DNA from: Dyella_B sp035277725
GTDB lineage: Bacteria > Pseudomonadota > Gammaproteobacteria > Xanthomonadales > Rhodanobacteraceae
DNA: 64,000 nt
Assembly: GCF_035277725.1 (NCBI RefSeq)
Contig: NZ_DATEJY010000030.1
Location: forward strand, 1 to 64,000
Direction: 5' to 3'
This document shows positions 51,575 through 60,713 of this stretch, piece after piece (position 1 is the stretch's first letter; the number at the start of each line of letters is the position of its first letter). A program made the position numbers and the translations under genes. Below the pieces are notes generated by a model. That model saw only the letters and a program-made list of their open reading frames with translations. It searched no databases and was not told the origin of the DNA.

Positions 51575-54457
51575 TTACTTGTTGTTACCAAACTTGTAGG
51601 TGGCCTCAATGAGGAACTCACGACCGTCGACATCGTAGTTCAAGGCGTTATACGGCTGCCCTTCTGTACCTGGATAGCTACGATCGATCGGCGGCATCTT
51701 ATTGAAGACGTTGTCGATTTCGAATGTAAGCGCCAGGTTCTTGATCGGGCTGTAGCTGGCAGTAATGTTGTAGCGAATCCATGGCGCAAGCCTTCCCGCA
51801 CCGGGGGTGTAGTAGTTATTGGCGATCGTGGCCAGGTAGTTCGGCGAAGCACCGTCACGAATACCATAGACCGTCACACCCCATGTCTCCATCGGCGAAA
51901 GCCAACCGATAGAACCATCGACCCTGCTCTTGAACTCGGTGCTGTAATACGGTTCACGCAGCAGATTGATGAAAGGATCATTGGGCAGCAATTGCTGCCT
52001 GTGGGTCATGATGTCACTCCAGGACGTCTTCGCACTGATGTTTCCGTATGCACCGATAGCGTGGGAATAACTCACTTCGGTGATAACTGCATTCAGATAC
52101 TCACGCGCTACGTTGACCTTTGGCGTAAGGATCTGGGTAATCGGAGCCAGCAGGCCTGGTCCCAATGGCGTGCCCGTACGAATCACCTTGGCCAAGGCAT
52201 CCTGGCAACTTGGTGAGTTGATATCGAAGAGACCTAAACGGCAATTGGCTTCGGTCTGAGCGAGGAAGTCGGAACTCTGTACCTGGATTTCGTTGCGGAT
52301 GTTGTAGTGATAGTAATCCGACTTCAAGGCAAAGCCTTCGAAGGGCGACAACACGAAACCCAAACTAAACGTTTTGGCAATGATCGGCTGTAGCTTCGGA
52401 TTACCCGACTGTTGGCCAAAGAATTGCTCAGCGCTAAGCTGCCCCGGGCAGTTGGCGATATTGCCGCCGGTGTAGCCCAGCTTTGCGCAGTTGTAATAGT
52501 CGACCACGCTGCTGTAGTAGCCGCTGGGCCCCTGAAATTCATCAGGGAGCGTGGGGGCCTTGAAAGCCGTACCGTACGTACCGCGCAGCAACAGCAAATC
52601 GCCAAACGGGCGGAATTCAACCCCGATGTTATAAGTCGGATGGCTCACGGAGCCGCCAGCGACGTTGTAACTGTCGTAACGACCGGAAAGATCCACAGTC
52701 AGCATCTTGAACAGCGGAGCATTGAACTCGACCGTGGTCGCATAGCGGGAGCGATGTCCCTCGCCTGCGACATCGGTGAAGTCATAAGTTTGCCCGCTGA
52801 GAATGCGCGGATCCGGGGAATAATCCCAGCCTTGGTTACCACCTTCGACCACCATTGCCAAACCAGCGTCACCACCGGGCAGAGAGAACAGCGACGCATT
52901 GGTGATCTGGCCCCGGAGCATGTTGTCCCAGGTCTTGGCATAAGTTTCGGTGTAGCCGGTGAATCCGCGGAACGCCGCATTGGAAACAGGCGAGAAGAAA
53001 GCCTGGTAATTGGGCGAATAGCTGGGCAGGCCGGCTCCGTACGGATCGAGGCCCAGATAGGGTCCGAGTATATTGCCGAAATAGCTATTGATTTGATTGG
53101 TCCAGCGCTGAATGGTGCGTTCCTGCAGATGATCTTCTGAGTGGTTGAACGTTACGTCGTAGCCCCAGTTCGATTGACCGAAGCTGCCCTTTCCACCCAG
53201 CGTCAGCAACCAAGAGTTTTCGACGTTGTTATCCATGATGTGCTGATAACCACCCGCCTCTTCAGGGCTGAATGCATGCTGCAGCAAAACATAGTCATCT
53301 AGCTTGGGGTCGTAGATGATGGGGCTGTTCCAAAACAGGAAATTGGAACCGGACGAGAATTTCTGTTGATCGTAGCTGTACAAAAAATTGCCGTATAACT
53401 GCAGATCATCATTTACGTCGTACGTCGCACGTGTATAAAGATTTGCCGAATTATCCTTATTGTTCTCAGTATGGTAACCGGCGCTGTATTGCGAGCCGCA
53501 ATAGTCGCCGTGATTCAAGCGCGTCTGAAGCTGTTCGGTGCCACCGTACTGGCCGGCAACAGCCGAGCATCCAACACCGGGGTTCAAGGAGTTCGGACTG
53601 TAATAAGCATCCTCCAATTTTGTTTCGCTCAACACCAGGTAATCGCGTGATGCTGTAGGCGGCGTAGTGCCTTGCGTAAAGTACTGGCGAGTCAAGCTGC
53701 GATCAAAACCCCAGATCGGCTCAATGCTTTCGACCTGAACGCCAGCCATGACATTCAATTTGCCGAATGTAAAGCCATCGGCAGCATACAGGCGCCGGTC
53801 GGCACCGCCGCCGCCGGTGTGCCAACCGAAGCGCGCATCAACGACGGGGGCATCCAGCTTTTTCTTCAGCACGATATTGATAACGCCCGCGATGGCGTCC
53901 GAACCGTAGATGGATGAATTGCCGCCAGGCAGGACGTCGATGTGATCGATCATCTCGATCGGAATACTGGTCAGGCTGTTGAACGCCTCGCTGCCGTTAT
54001 AGAGTGCCGGGAAGTCGCCCATCGGCAAGCCATCAATCAGGTATTTGGTATAGCTAGGATCGAGACCGAAGAAACTGATTGTTTTCGCACTCTGCGTGAA
54101 ACCACCCGCGTTGTTCGGCCCTTGCACGCTACCGGTCGCAAACGTACCTGCCTGCAGCACATCGGCCACGCTGGTGAAGCCGCGATCCTTCATCTGCTGC
54201 GCCGTGATCGTAATGACCGGCTTACTGGTTTCAATGGCCGTCTGCGGAATCAGCGAGCCCGTAACGTTGACCACTTCCAACTTCTTGGCTTTCTTGCTCG
54301 TGTCGTCCGCGGATGAGCCAGGTGCGGACTGGCTGCTGGACTGAGTGTCTTGTGGCGCATTCATGGCGTCGCCAGATTGCGTGTTGCTCGCGTAAGCGCT
54401 CGCGCAACCGAACGCCAAAGCAGCCACAACGGCTACAGCAAGTTTCGATTTCAACAT
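51575..54457 (-). CDS. TonB-dependent outer-membrane receptor
   Basis: A 960-residue receptor. The signal peptide is MLKSKLAVAVVAALAFGCAS-like, ending at about 23 (AYA). A Ser/Gln-rich spacer precedes a TonB-box-like segment KKLEVVNVTGS. The plug runs from about 70 to 190 (SVADVLQ, SIYGSDAIAGVINIVLKK), then a 22-strand-type barrel. The usual terminal Phe is followed by a short GNNK extension. It follows a GH78 gene on the same strand, so a plant- or microbial-glycan oligosaccharide is a possible substrate; siderophores remain possible. The ATG has AGGGGAA upstream. Confidence 0.92.
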   Translation of the reverse strand: MLKSKLAVAVVAALAFGCASAYASNTQSGDAMNAPQDTQSSSQSAPGSSADDTSKKAKKLEVVNVTGSLIPQTAIETSKPVITITAQQMKDRGFTSVADVLQAGTFATGSVQGPNNAGGFTQSAKTISFFGLDPSYTKYLIDGLPMGDFPALYNGSEAFNSLTSIPIEMIDHIDVLPGGNSSIYGSDAIAGVINIVLKKKLDAPVVDARFGWHTGGGGADRRLYAADGFTFGKLNVMAGVQVESIEPIWGFDRSLTRQYFTQGTTPPTASRDYLVLSETKLEDAYYSPNSLNPGVGCSAVAGQYGGTEQLQTRLNHGDYCGSQYSAGYHTENNKDNSANLYTRATYDVNDDLQLYGNFLYSYDQQKFSSGSNFLFWNSPIIYDPKLDDYVLLQHAFSPEEAGGYQHIMDNNVENSWLLTLGGKGSFGQSNWGYDVTFNHSEDHLQERTIQRWTNQINSYFGNILGPYLGLDPYGAGLPSYSPNYQAFFSPVSNAAFRGFTGYTETYAKTWDNMLRGQITNASLFSLPGGDAGLAMVVEGGNQGWDYSPDPRILSGQTYDFTDVAGEGHRSRYATTVEFNAPLFKMLTVDLSGRYDSYNVAGGSVSHPTYNIGVEFRPFGDLLLLRGTYGTAFKAPTLPDEFQGPSGYYSSVVDYYNCAKLGYTGGNIANCPGQLSAEQFFGQQSGNPKLQPIIAKTFSLGFVLSPFEGFALKSDYYHYNIRNEIQVQSSDFLAQTEANCRLGLFDINSPSCQDALAKVIRTGTPLGPGLLAPITQILTPKVNVAREYLNAVITEVSYSHAIGAYGNISAKTSWSDIMTHRQQLLPNDPFINLLREPYYSTEFKSRVDGSIGWLSPMETWGVTVYGIRDGASPNYLATIANNYYTPGAGRLAPWIRYNITASYSPIKNLALTFEIDNVFNKMPPIDRSYPGTEGQPYNALNYDVDGREFLIEATYKFGNNK

Positions 54458-54844
54458 TGAATTCCCCTAGCTCTAATCAATTTTGTGCAGGAGACACCCC
54501 TTCCCCAGTGGAGAGGCACCCTTTCCCCAGATAACGTACCTAGCAACCATGGGCACGTACTCACACTCTCTACTTCTATCTTGCCCTCACGAACCAAAGA
54601 ATCCTCCCCTAGCAGGTTCGTGCTGCAATCATGTTTACAAGAGATGTAAAACTTTCGCAAATGGCTTAGGGCATAAAGTGCCAGGAAATTTCTCAACAGG
54701 CACGCGTAGTTATGATGACTTATAAAAAATCGTCGTTTTGAAAATTTGAAGGTAGGGATTTCTCTGCTCTATCCGTCTTAATTATGTTTGACTGCGCAAA
54801 CGGAATCGATACTGTCCATTCGTACAACGAGCAGGAGGACATCC
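54458..54844. promoter_or_regulatory. AT-rich control region upstream of the receptor gene
   Basis: A 387-base gap without a believable gene. It holds the inverted repeats CACGAACC-N19-GGTTCGTG (54588-54595/54615-54622) and TTTACA-AGAGA-TGTAAA (54634-54650), the latter shaped like a repressor operator about 180 bases before the receptor start. The stretch 54720-54800 is markedly AT-rich compared with the rest of the window. No riboswitch is recognised. Confidence 0.5.
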
Positions 54845-57622
54845 TCAAAAGGTTTTCCGGAATTGCTCAAGACGATAGTGTCCGGACTCCAGCTCAAAGC
54901 AGGTGTCGGCATCGCACGCATGCAAGTGGTGCACCCACGGTGATGTCGATAGCGGCTGTCCCGATTCGGCAATCGCAGCCGGTTTGGTTGCCGGCATGCG
55001 CACTTCAGCGGTACTGCCAACGGGTATTTCTATCTTCAGCTGCAGTCCGCCTTGTTCATGGGACCAGGACACCGCCACACGGCCGTAGGGGGTCAAGGTA
55101 TCTGCTTCGGCATGATCCAGCCACGCGGTAAGCGCAGGGTGGATGCCGATGCGCTGCCATCCAGGCGCCAGAGGCCGCATACCCGCGACATCTCCGAACA
55201 ACCAATCGTCGATCGTGCCCAGGAAGTAATGCCCGCGCGAACGCGCGTCGAGTTTCCAGTGTTCCCACAGACTGGTCGCGCCATTCGCGCGCCAATATCC
55301 CCAGCCAGGGAAACTCGTCTGCGTGGCGACCATCCATGCCAAGTCGGCATGACCCGTGGCGGTAAGTACGGGCAGCAACAACTTGGTGCCGAGCGCACCG
55401 GTGTCCAAGTGATCATCATGCGCATGCACTGCCTGTACCAGGGCATCGGTAACGCGTGCGCGTTGCGTTGCTGGCACGAGACCAAAACCCAACGCGAGCA
55501 ATTGATGGGTTTGACGGACGCCATTATCACTTTCACCGCGATAGAGACCCTTCGCGTCATCAAAGAAGCGGCGGTTGAAGGCATCGCGTACGCGCGCTGC
55601 GATGGTGTCGAAATGCTTAGCTTGATGGTCGTTGCCAAGCGTTCGCTCGATCTGCGCCATCGTATCGGCCATGCGATAGAGATAGGCGGTTGCAGCAATG
55701 TGTTTATCCTCGGGGGCATTGCCGCCATCAGCTGGTGTGCCTGGACTAACCCAATCGCCAAGTGCCGTGTCGGCGATACCGCCCAATGAGCGCATGTATT
55801 CCAGGTCGACATAGTGCGCCATGCCATCAACGTGCTCAGCCAGTACACGTCGATCATCACGCTGCCAATAAAGCGACCAAGGCACCAGCACGTAAGCGGC
55901 ATGCCACGGTGGCGCACGCACATCGCCCCAACCAGGATTGGGTGCGATCAGCAGCGGCGCGCCTTCTTTATTGCGCGCATCGGCAATGTCCTGCACCCAT
56001 TTGGACAGCAGGGTGTCGGCGCCCAAGTCGCGCAACATCATGTCGGCGCCAAGCATGCCATCGCCCGTCCAGCCATTCTTCTCATACATCGGCGTATCGG
56101 TCGGTATGCCGTAGAGATTATTGAGCATGGTGTTGACGGCAGCAGCGTGAATCCAATTCAGCAGTGAATTGCCGCTACTGAAATGGCCGATCACCGGCAC
56201 GTACGAATGAATGACTTGCGCCGTCACCGCATCGAGCGAGGCCGCGGAGCCAGGCCAGCCATCGACCTGTACATAGCGAAATCCTTTCCAGGAAAAACGC
56301 GAATGCCAACTTTCGATGCCGCGTCCTGCCAACGTAACGCGATCGGTCTGCAAACCATGCTGGAAGTAGTGATGATCGTCGCGATCATCAACGCTGCCAT
56401 CGGGCAACAATTTTTCGCCGTAATGCACAACCACCGTATCGCCCGCATATCCTTGCACGGCAAGAGTGACCCAGCCGGCAATCACACGTGGAAACGCAAA
56501 TACGTAGCTACCGTTATGCAGCTTGGTGACCGCAGTGGCCTGCAAGGTCTGCACGACGCGTGCCGGTGGCTCACGTTGCGATTCAAGCACGCCTTTCGGC
56601 GCGGACAGCACCGCTGCAGCACCCCAATCATGATCATCAAAAGCAACGGTATCGAAACGAGTTTGTGCACGACGTGCGTCATAGACCTCGCCACCATAGA
56701 CGTCGTCCAGCAAGGTCGGTCCATCATGAATACGCCAACCTGGACCCGTGCCTACGAACTCGCAGCGATCATCCACGTAACACAGCTTCAATAGCACACG
56801 TACGCGGGGCTCGCCATGCCATGGGGCCTTCTCCCAATGCCAGACGTCCGGGTTCGTGAGCCCGTAGAAGCCACGTCCGAGTTCAATCCCGATGGCATTG
56901 GTCCTACCCGATTGCAGCAAGGCTGTAACGTCGTGCGCGAGATACAGCACGCGCTTGTCGTAGTTGGTGAAATCCGGCGACAGCACGGTATCGCTGGCAG
57001 GGTGACCGTTGATCGACACATCGGCGTAACCACCGGCAGCAACATATAGCCGCGCCGACTTCAGTCCTGATTTCACGGCGAATACATGCCGCAGCAATGG
57101 CGCAGCCAAACTGCCGCCAGCTGGCTTGCCAATCCAGGCGGCACTCGACCATTCCAGCGATGACGGCCCGGTTTCGAACCATGAGGCAGCACTAACGTTA
57201 CCCGACGAAGTCTGCGCAATGACCTTCCAGTAATAGCGACTGGACGGTGCTAGCGGTGGTCCTTCGTAGGTGATGTCGAATGAAGATGTGCTGATAACTC
57301 GACCGCTGTTCCACACATCCGGACGGTCTTCCGATAGCGCAGCCATGCTGCGCGCCACTTCGATACGGTAGGCCTCAGGCACCGTGCCGCGTGACGCATT
57401 CGTTACTACCCAGCCGAATCGTGGCGAGGCAGTCTCAATCGCCAGAGGTTGGTCCTGATGCTCGGTAGTGAGGTATTGGAGCTGCAAGGCACTCGCTGCA
57501 TGCGCGGTGGAAATGCGCATGAGCAAAGCCATGGCCAGAAGACTGCCTCGGCGATATAGGCGAGTAGCCTGCAGCGTCAAGGCTAGCCATTTATTGAGAT
57601 GAGTTGGTGGCAATCCAAGCAT
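54845..57622 (-). CDS. Alpha-L-rhamnosidase (glycoside hydrolase family 78)
   Basis: A 925-residue secreted enzyme that releases terminal rhamnose from glycans or plant glycosides. The signal peptide ends near MRISTAHA. Beta-sandwich domains (about 40-390; FGWVV, YYWKVIAQTSSG, YVAAGGYADVSINGHP) come before the (alpha/alpha)6 barrel, where DTPMYEKNGWTGDGMLGADM corresponds to the GH78 acid/base region. A C-terminal beta domain closes it (ARSRGHYFLGTIDDW, then WMIHPAL-like segments). The ATG at 57622 is chosen; a GTG at 57646 is in frame. It is upstream of the TonB receptor on the same strand. Confidence 0.9.
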   Translation of the reverse strand: MLGLPPTHLNKWLALTLQATRLYRRGSLLAMALLMRISTAHAASALQLQYLTTEHQDQPLAIETASPRFGWVVTNASRGTVPEAYRIEVARSMAALSEDRPDVWNSGRVISTSSFDITYEGPPLAPSSRYYWKVIAQTSSGNVSAASWFETGPSSLEWSSAAWIGKPAGGSLAAPLLRHVFAVKSGLKSARLYVAAGGYADVSINGHPASDTVLSPDFTNYDKRVLYLAHDVTALLQSGRTNAIGIELGRGFYGLTNPDVWHWEKAPWHGEPRVRVLLKLCYVDDRCEFVGTGPGWRIHDGPTLLDDVYGGEVYDARRAQTRFDTVAFDDHDWGAAAVLSAPKGVLESQREPPARVVQTLQATAVTKLHNGSYVFAFPRVIAGWVTLAVQGYAGDTVVVHYGEKLLPDGSVDDRDDHHYFQHGLQTDRVTLAGRGIESWHSRFSWKGFRYVQVDGWPGSAASLDAVTAQVIHSYVPVIGHFSSGNSLLNWIHAAAVNTMLNNLYGIPTDTPMYEKNGWTGDGMLGADMMLRDLGADTLLSKWVQDIADARNKEGAPLLIAPNPGWGDVRAPPWHAAYVLVPWSLYWQRDDRRVLAEHVDGMAHYVDLEYMRSLGGIADTALGDWVSPGTPADGGNAPEDKHIAATAYLYRMADTMAQIERTLGNDHQAKHFDTIAARVRDAFNRRFFDDAKGLYRGESDNGVRQTHQLLALGFGLVPATQRARVTDALVQAVHAHDDHLDTGALGTKLLLPVLTATGHADLAWMVATQTSFPGWGYWRANGATSLWEHWKLDARSRGHYFLGTIDDWLFGDVAGMRPLAPGWQRIGIHPALTAWLDHAEADTLTPYGRVAVSWSHEQGGLQLKIEIPVGSTAEVRMPATKPAAIAESGQPLSTSPWVHHLHACDADTCFELESGHYRLEQFRKTF

Positions 57623-57719
57623 CCGTAGAGCTGTCACTCTCGCCACTCCCAGTGTTGGGAAAGCAGCATCGTATTGGGCGCACGGTCATTCGGTGAAGGC
57701 GCCCACACACGCCTGCCAA

Positions 57720-58073
57720 TTACTTGGTGTGTCTACCGGGCTTACGAGGTGGCGCTGATTTTTTGGGCTTGGGTGCCGGCATGAGCGCAGCAGTCTCAAG
57801 AATTAATTGACGAATGACATCAGAGTCATCCAGAAGCTCGTCGGCAACTGGATAGTCTTTGGCGCCAGGGTAAGGAGGTCGCTGAGGAAGTTCTGGCGCC
57901 AGCTTCGTCGCAGCCGCAGATGGTTTGATAAAGAGACTGTTATCGCAGGCGAAGGCGACTACCTTCCCATCTACGTATAAGGCGTACTCACCGAACATCT
58001 TCTTTTGAGTAAGCCGATCGCCAAGCGCCACTTGCTCTGTCACGTAATCGACGAAATCTTGGTTGGTAGCCAT
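57720..58073 (-). CDS. TfoX N-terminal domain protein
   Basis: A 117-residue protein with only the TfoX N-terminal domain: LTQKKMFGEYALYVDGKVVAF and FACDNSLFIKPS, then PPYPGAKDYPVADELLDD. Full TfoX/Sxy competence regulators also have a C-terminal domain, absent here; instead there is a basic Pro/Lys-rich tail. Stand-alone domains are common and of unknown role. A link to competence is not shown, though pilus genes are in the window. Confidence 0.9.
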   Translation of the reverse strand: MATNQDFVDYVTEQVALGDRLTQKKMFGEYALYVDGKVVAFACDNSLFIKPSAAATKLAPELPQRPPYPGAKDYPVADELLDDSDVIRQLILETAALMPAPKPKKSAPPRKPGRHTK

Positions 58074-58392
58074 ATCCGTGCAATCCAGTACTTGAGTCAG
58101 GCCGCTGCCCGCGGGCGAATCCCAATCAAGGGTAGCCAGACTCAGAAGTGTCGCGCATGTCTGAGCCTTTTAGCCAAGACAAAATGCGTGCCATAAGAGC
58201 GGATGCTTCTTCTGGCTGGAAGACGAGGATTGTTCGCCCCTTCCATGGGGCTCACCCCTCTGCGCTGCGCGTCCTGGCCAGCGCTTATGTGCTGTCCAAA
58301 TTTGTTCCAGACAACAAGTCGAACACAATTTGCCTCCTTGATCCTCCCAGCCAAAAACAAAAAGCCCGCCATAAAGGCGGGCTTTTTGTTTT
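58074..58392. other. Gap with tRNA-end repeats and the tRNA-Gln terminator
   Basis: No gene is supported. A degenerate direct copy of the tRNA-Gln 3' end lies at 58211-58231 (18 of 21 bases match 58391-58411). A 27-base perfect inverted repeat, 58344-58370 with 58376-58402, loop ATAAA, forms the terminator (GCCCGCC/GGCGGGC with A/T tracts) and extends into the last ten bases of the tRNA. The remnants suggest past recombination at the tRNA end. Confidence 0.7.
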
Positions 58393-58466
58393 TGGCTGGG
58401 AGACTAGGATTCGAACCTAGATAAACGGAGTCAGAGTCCGTTGTCCTACCGTTAGACGATCTCCCA
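58393..58466 (-). tRNA. tRNA-Gln(CTG)
   Basis: A complete cloverleaf on the minus strand: acceptor TGGGAGA pairing with TCTCCCA, D arm with TAACGGTAGG, anticodon stem ACGGA/TCCGT with loop CTCTGAC (anticodon CTG at 58432-58434), T arm TAGG-TTCGAAT-CCTA, and an encoded CCA. The weak U1-A72 pair before G73 is as in E. coli tRNA-Gln. Confidence 0.96.
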
Positions 58467-58534
58467 ATACTCGTACCGCGCCGTGCGCTCTGACCTGATG
58501 CACCGGACGGTTGAAGTGCGACCTCTTGCGAGGA

Positions 58535-58927
58535 TTAGCGCTTCGAGAACTGGGTAGCGCGACGTGCCTTGTGCAGACCGACCTTCTTACGCTCGACTTC
58601 ACGGGCGTCGCGGGTCACGAAGCCAGCCTTGCGCAGCTGGGACTTCAGGCTTTCATCGTACTCGATCAGGGCGCGGGCGATACCGAGACGGATCGCACCA
58701 GCCTGACCGGTGATACCACCACCGGCAACGGTAACCTTGATGTCGAACTTGTCGGCGCTCTGCGTGAGTTCGAGCGGCTGGCGCACGATCATGCGGGAGG
58801 TTTCGCGGCCGAAGAAATCGTCCAGGCTCTTGCCGTTCACTTGGATCTGACCACTGCCCTTGCGCAGGAACACGCGTGCTGCGGAGGTCTTGCGGCGGCC
58901 GGTGCCGTAATTCTGCTGAATCGCCAT
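58535..58927 (-). CDS. rpsI: 30S ribosomal protein S9
   Basis: A 130-residue protein of the small subunit. It starts AIQQNYGTGRRKTSAARVFL and ends KKVGLHKARRATQFSKR; the C-terminal KR tail reaches the P-site tRNA. GGGITGQAGAIRLGIARAL is the central signature. It follows rplM by nine bases. Confidence 0.98.
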   Translation of the reverse strand: MAIQQNYGTGRRKTSAARVFLRKGSGQIQVNGKSLDDFFGRETSRMIVRQPLELTQSADKFDIKVTVAGGGITGQAGAIRLGIARALIEYDESLKSQLRKAGFVTRDAREVERKKVGLHKARRATQFSKR

Positions 58928-58936
58928 GATGCTTCC

Positions 58937-59365
58937 TTAGATTTCCAGCGCCTTCGGCTGCTGGGCGGTATGCGGATGTTCGGCACCGCCGTACACCTTG
59001 AGCTTGCGGTACATTGCGCGGCCCAGCGGGTTCTTCGGCAGCATGCCCTTGACGGCGATCTCGATGACGCGCTCGGGATAGGTAGCCAGCAGGTCCTTCA
59101 GACTGGTGGTCTTGAGGTTACCGACGTAGCCGGTGAAGCGGTGATACATCTTGTCGTCCAGCTTCGCACCGGTGACAGCCACCTTCTCGGCGTTGATCAC
59201 GACGATGTAGTCGCCGGTATCGACGTGCGGGGTGAACTCGGGCTTGTGCTTGCCGCGCAGGCGGCGCGCGATCTCGGTCGAGAGACGACCGAGCGTCTTG
59301 TCCGTGGCATCAACCACGTACCAGTCGCGCTTGACGCTTTCCGGCTTGGCGCTGAACGTTTTCAT
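58937..59365 (-). CDS. rplM: 50S ribosomal protein L13
   Basis: A 142-residue protein. It begins MKTFSAKPESVKRDWYVVDA and has GDYIVVINAEKVAVTGAKLDDK and GMLPKNPLGRAMYRKLKVY. In E. coli L13 represses its own operon; no leader structure is evident here. The ATG at 59365 fixes the length at 142, equal to E. coli. It is first of rplM-rpsI. Confidence 0.98.
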   Translation of the reverse strand: MKTFSAKPESVKRDWYVVDATDKTLGRLSTEIARRLRGKHKPEFTPHVDTGDYIVVINAEKVAVTGAKLDDKMYHRFTGYVGNLKTTSLKDLLATYPERVIEIAVKGMLPKNPLGRAMYRKLKVYGGAEHPHTAQQPKALEI

Positions 59366-59426
59366 TTCGGAATACCTGTCTGCCGCCAATGGGGCGGTAA
59401 GCGGAATCGGTGAATAAAGGCGCGAG

Positions 59427-59456
59427 ATGATAGCGAAGCTTTCATCTATCGCGCAA
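59427..59456 (-). promoter_or_regulatory. Candidate promoter for rplM-rpsI
   Basis: On the minus strand TTGCGC (59451-59456) and TATCAT (59427-59432) are 18 bases apart. Transcription would begin about 55 bases before rplM. Confidence 0.45.
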
Positions 59457-59477
59457 GCCCACGGAGGGTTGCGAGTC

Positions 59478-60713
59478 GTGAATGATAGCATGAACGACAT
59501 GCCCCTTGAGAACCCCCGCTTGCCGCTCGCCGTGCTGGCCGACCAGTGCGTGCAATGCGGACTTTGCCTGCCCGTGTGCCCTACCTATGCCCTGGACGGC
59601 AATGAAGCCGAATCGCCGCGCGGGCGGATCGCGATTGCCGCGGCGCTGGCTCGAGGGCAGGTTTCACCTAACGCCGAACTGCGCGAGCCGCTGGATCATT
59701 GCCTGGGCTGCCTGAGTTGCGAGCGGGTTTGCCCGGCAGGGGTCAAGTATGAGGCATTGCTGGTGGAGACCCGATCGTTGCTGGGACCGGCGCCAGAGCG
59801 ACCCACAGCGTTATTGGAAGTCGTAAAGCGACCGAGGTTGAACCTCTGGGCACAACGGCTGGTTCGCTGGACCGGGGTGTGGCGATGGCTCGGGCACGCG
59901 CTGCCTGGTGCTTGGCGAGAGGCCTTGGCTCTGGCACCAGGGAAGCCCCACGAGCTTCATCACGTCCACGGCAAGCCCAAGCAACCCCGCCCCGGCCCTC
60001 CCCCACCAAGCAGGAAAGGTAAAAAAGTCGGCACTGTGGCGCTGTTTCCGGGGTGCGTAGCGAGCATCTATGACGCGGAGGCCGAGCGCGCTACGGAGAT
60101 GCTGTTGGTGGCTGCAGGCTATCAAGTGACTCACCTGCCGGCATTCTGCTGCGGGGCGCTGGATTCGCACGACGGCGCCAGTCGCGAAGCCGATGCGGCG
60201 GCCGCGCATGTTCGGCAAGCCTGGGCAAATGCGAAAGCGGATCATCTGGTTACCGTAACGCCGGGCTGCCTGAGCACATTGCGCAAGGCGCTGCCCGAGG
60301 TGCGTGTGGACGATCCCTACCGCCTGCTCGCCGAGCGCATCGACACACTCGCCTTCCACCCTTACCCGCGCCAGCTTGCCCTGCACGTGCCATGCACCCA
60401 AGCCAACGTGGCACGCAGCGACGCAGCGCTGCTGAAGCTATTACGCCGCATCCCCCAGTTGGAATTGAAGCGCCTGCCTGCCCCGCCTTATTGCTGCGGC
60501 GCGGCCGGCAGCCATCTGCTGCAGTTTCCGGAACGCGCCGCACAATTGCGCGAAAGCGTGTTGGCTCACATCACGACGCTGGATGTGCAAGGACTTCTGT
60601 CGTCCAATATCGGCTGCCGATTGCATCTAGCGGCCGGGTTGAAAGAACACGCCTCAGCCTTGCCGACTTTGCACCCGCTGACTCTGCTCGCGCAGCAATG
60701 GATACCGTCATGA
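59478..60713 (+). CDS. GlcF-like iron-sulfur oxidoreductase subunit
   Basis: A 411-residue protein with two 4Fe-4S ferredoxin motifs, CVQCGLCLPVCP and CLGCLSCERVCP, and two CCG domains (FPGCVASIYD..CCGALDSHDG; HVPCTQANV..CCGAAGSH). This is the layout of glycolate oxidase subunit GlcF and related 2-hydroxyacid dehydrogenase subunits; the flavin subunits GlcD and GlcE are not nearby. The GTG at 59478 has GGAGG ten bases upstream; an ATG at 59490 is the alternative. Its stop overlaps the coq7 start. Confidence 0.88.
   Translation: MNDSMNDMPLENPRLPLAVLADQCVQCGLCLPVCPTYALDGNEAESPRGRIAIAAALARGQVSPNAELREPLDHCLGCLSCERVCPAGVKYEALLVETRSLLGPAPERPTALLEVVKRPRLNLWAQRLVRWTGVWRWLGHALPGAWREALALAPGKPHELHHVHGKPKQPRPGPPPPSRKGKKVGTVALFPGCVASIYDAEAERATEMLLVAAGYQVTHLPAFCCGALDSHDGASREADAAAAHVRQAWANAKADHLVTVTPGCLSTLRKALPEVRVDDPYRLLAERIDTLAFHPYPRQLALHVPCTQANVARSDAALLKLLRRIPQLELKRLPAPPYCCGAAGSHLLQFPERAAQLRESVLAHITTLDVQGLLSSNIGCRLHLAAGLKEHASALPTLHPLTLLAQQWIPS

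Noticed and set aside
54458..54844. Possible cobalamin or other riboswitch before the TonB receptor
   Set aside because: No B12-box-like conserved sequence is visible; only simple inverted repeats are seen.
58148..58420. Open frame running into tRNA-Gln
   Set aside because: Its end is encoded by the tRNA (the familiar false ending GWETRI), and the rest has no similarity to a protein.
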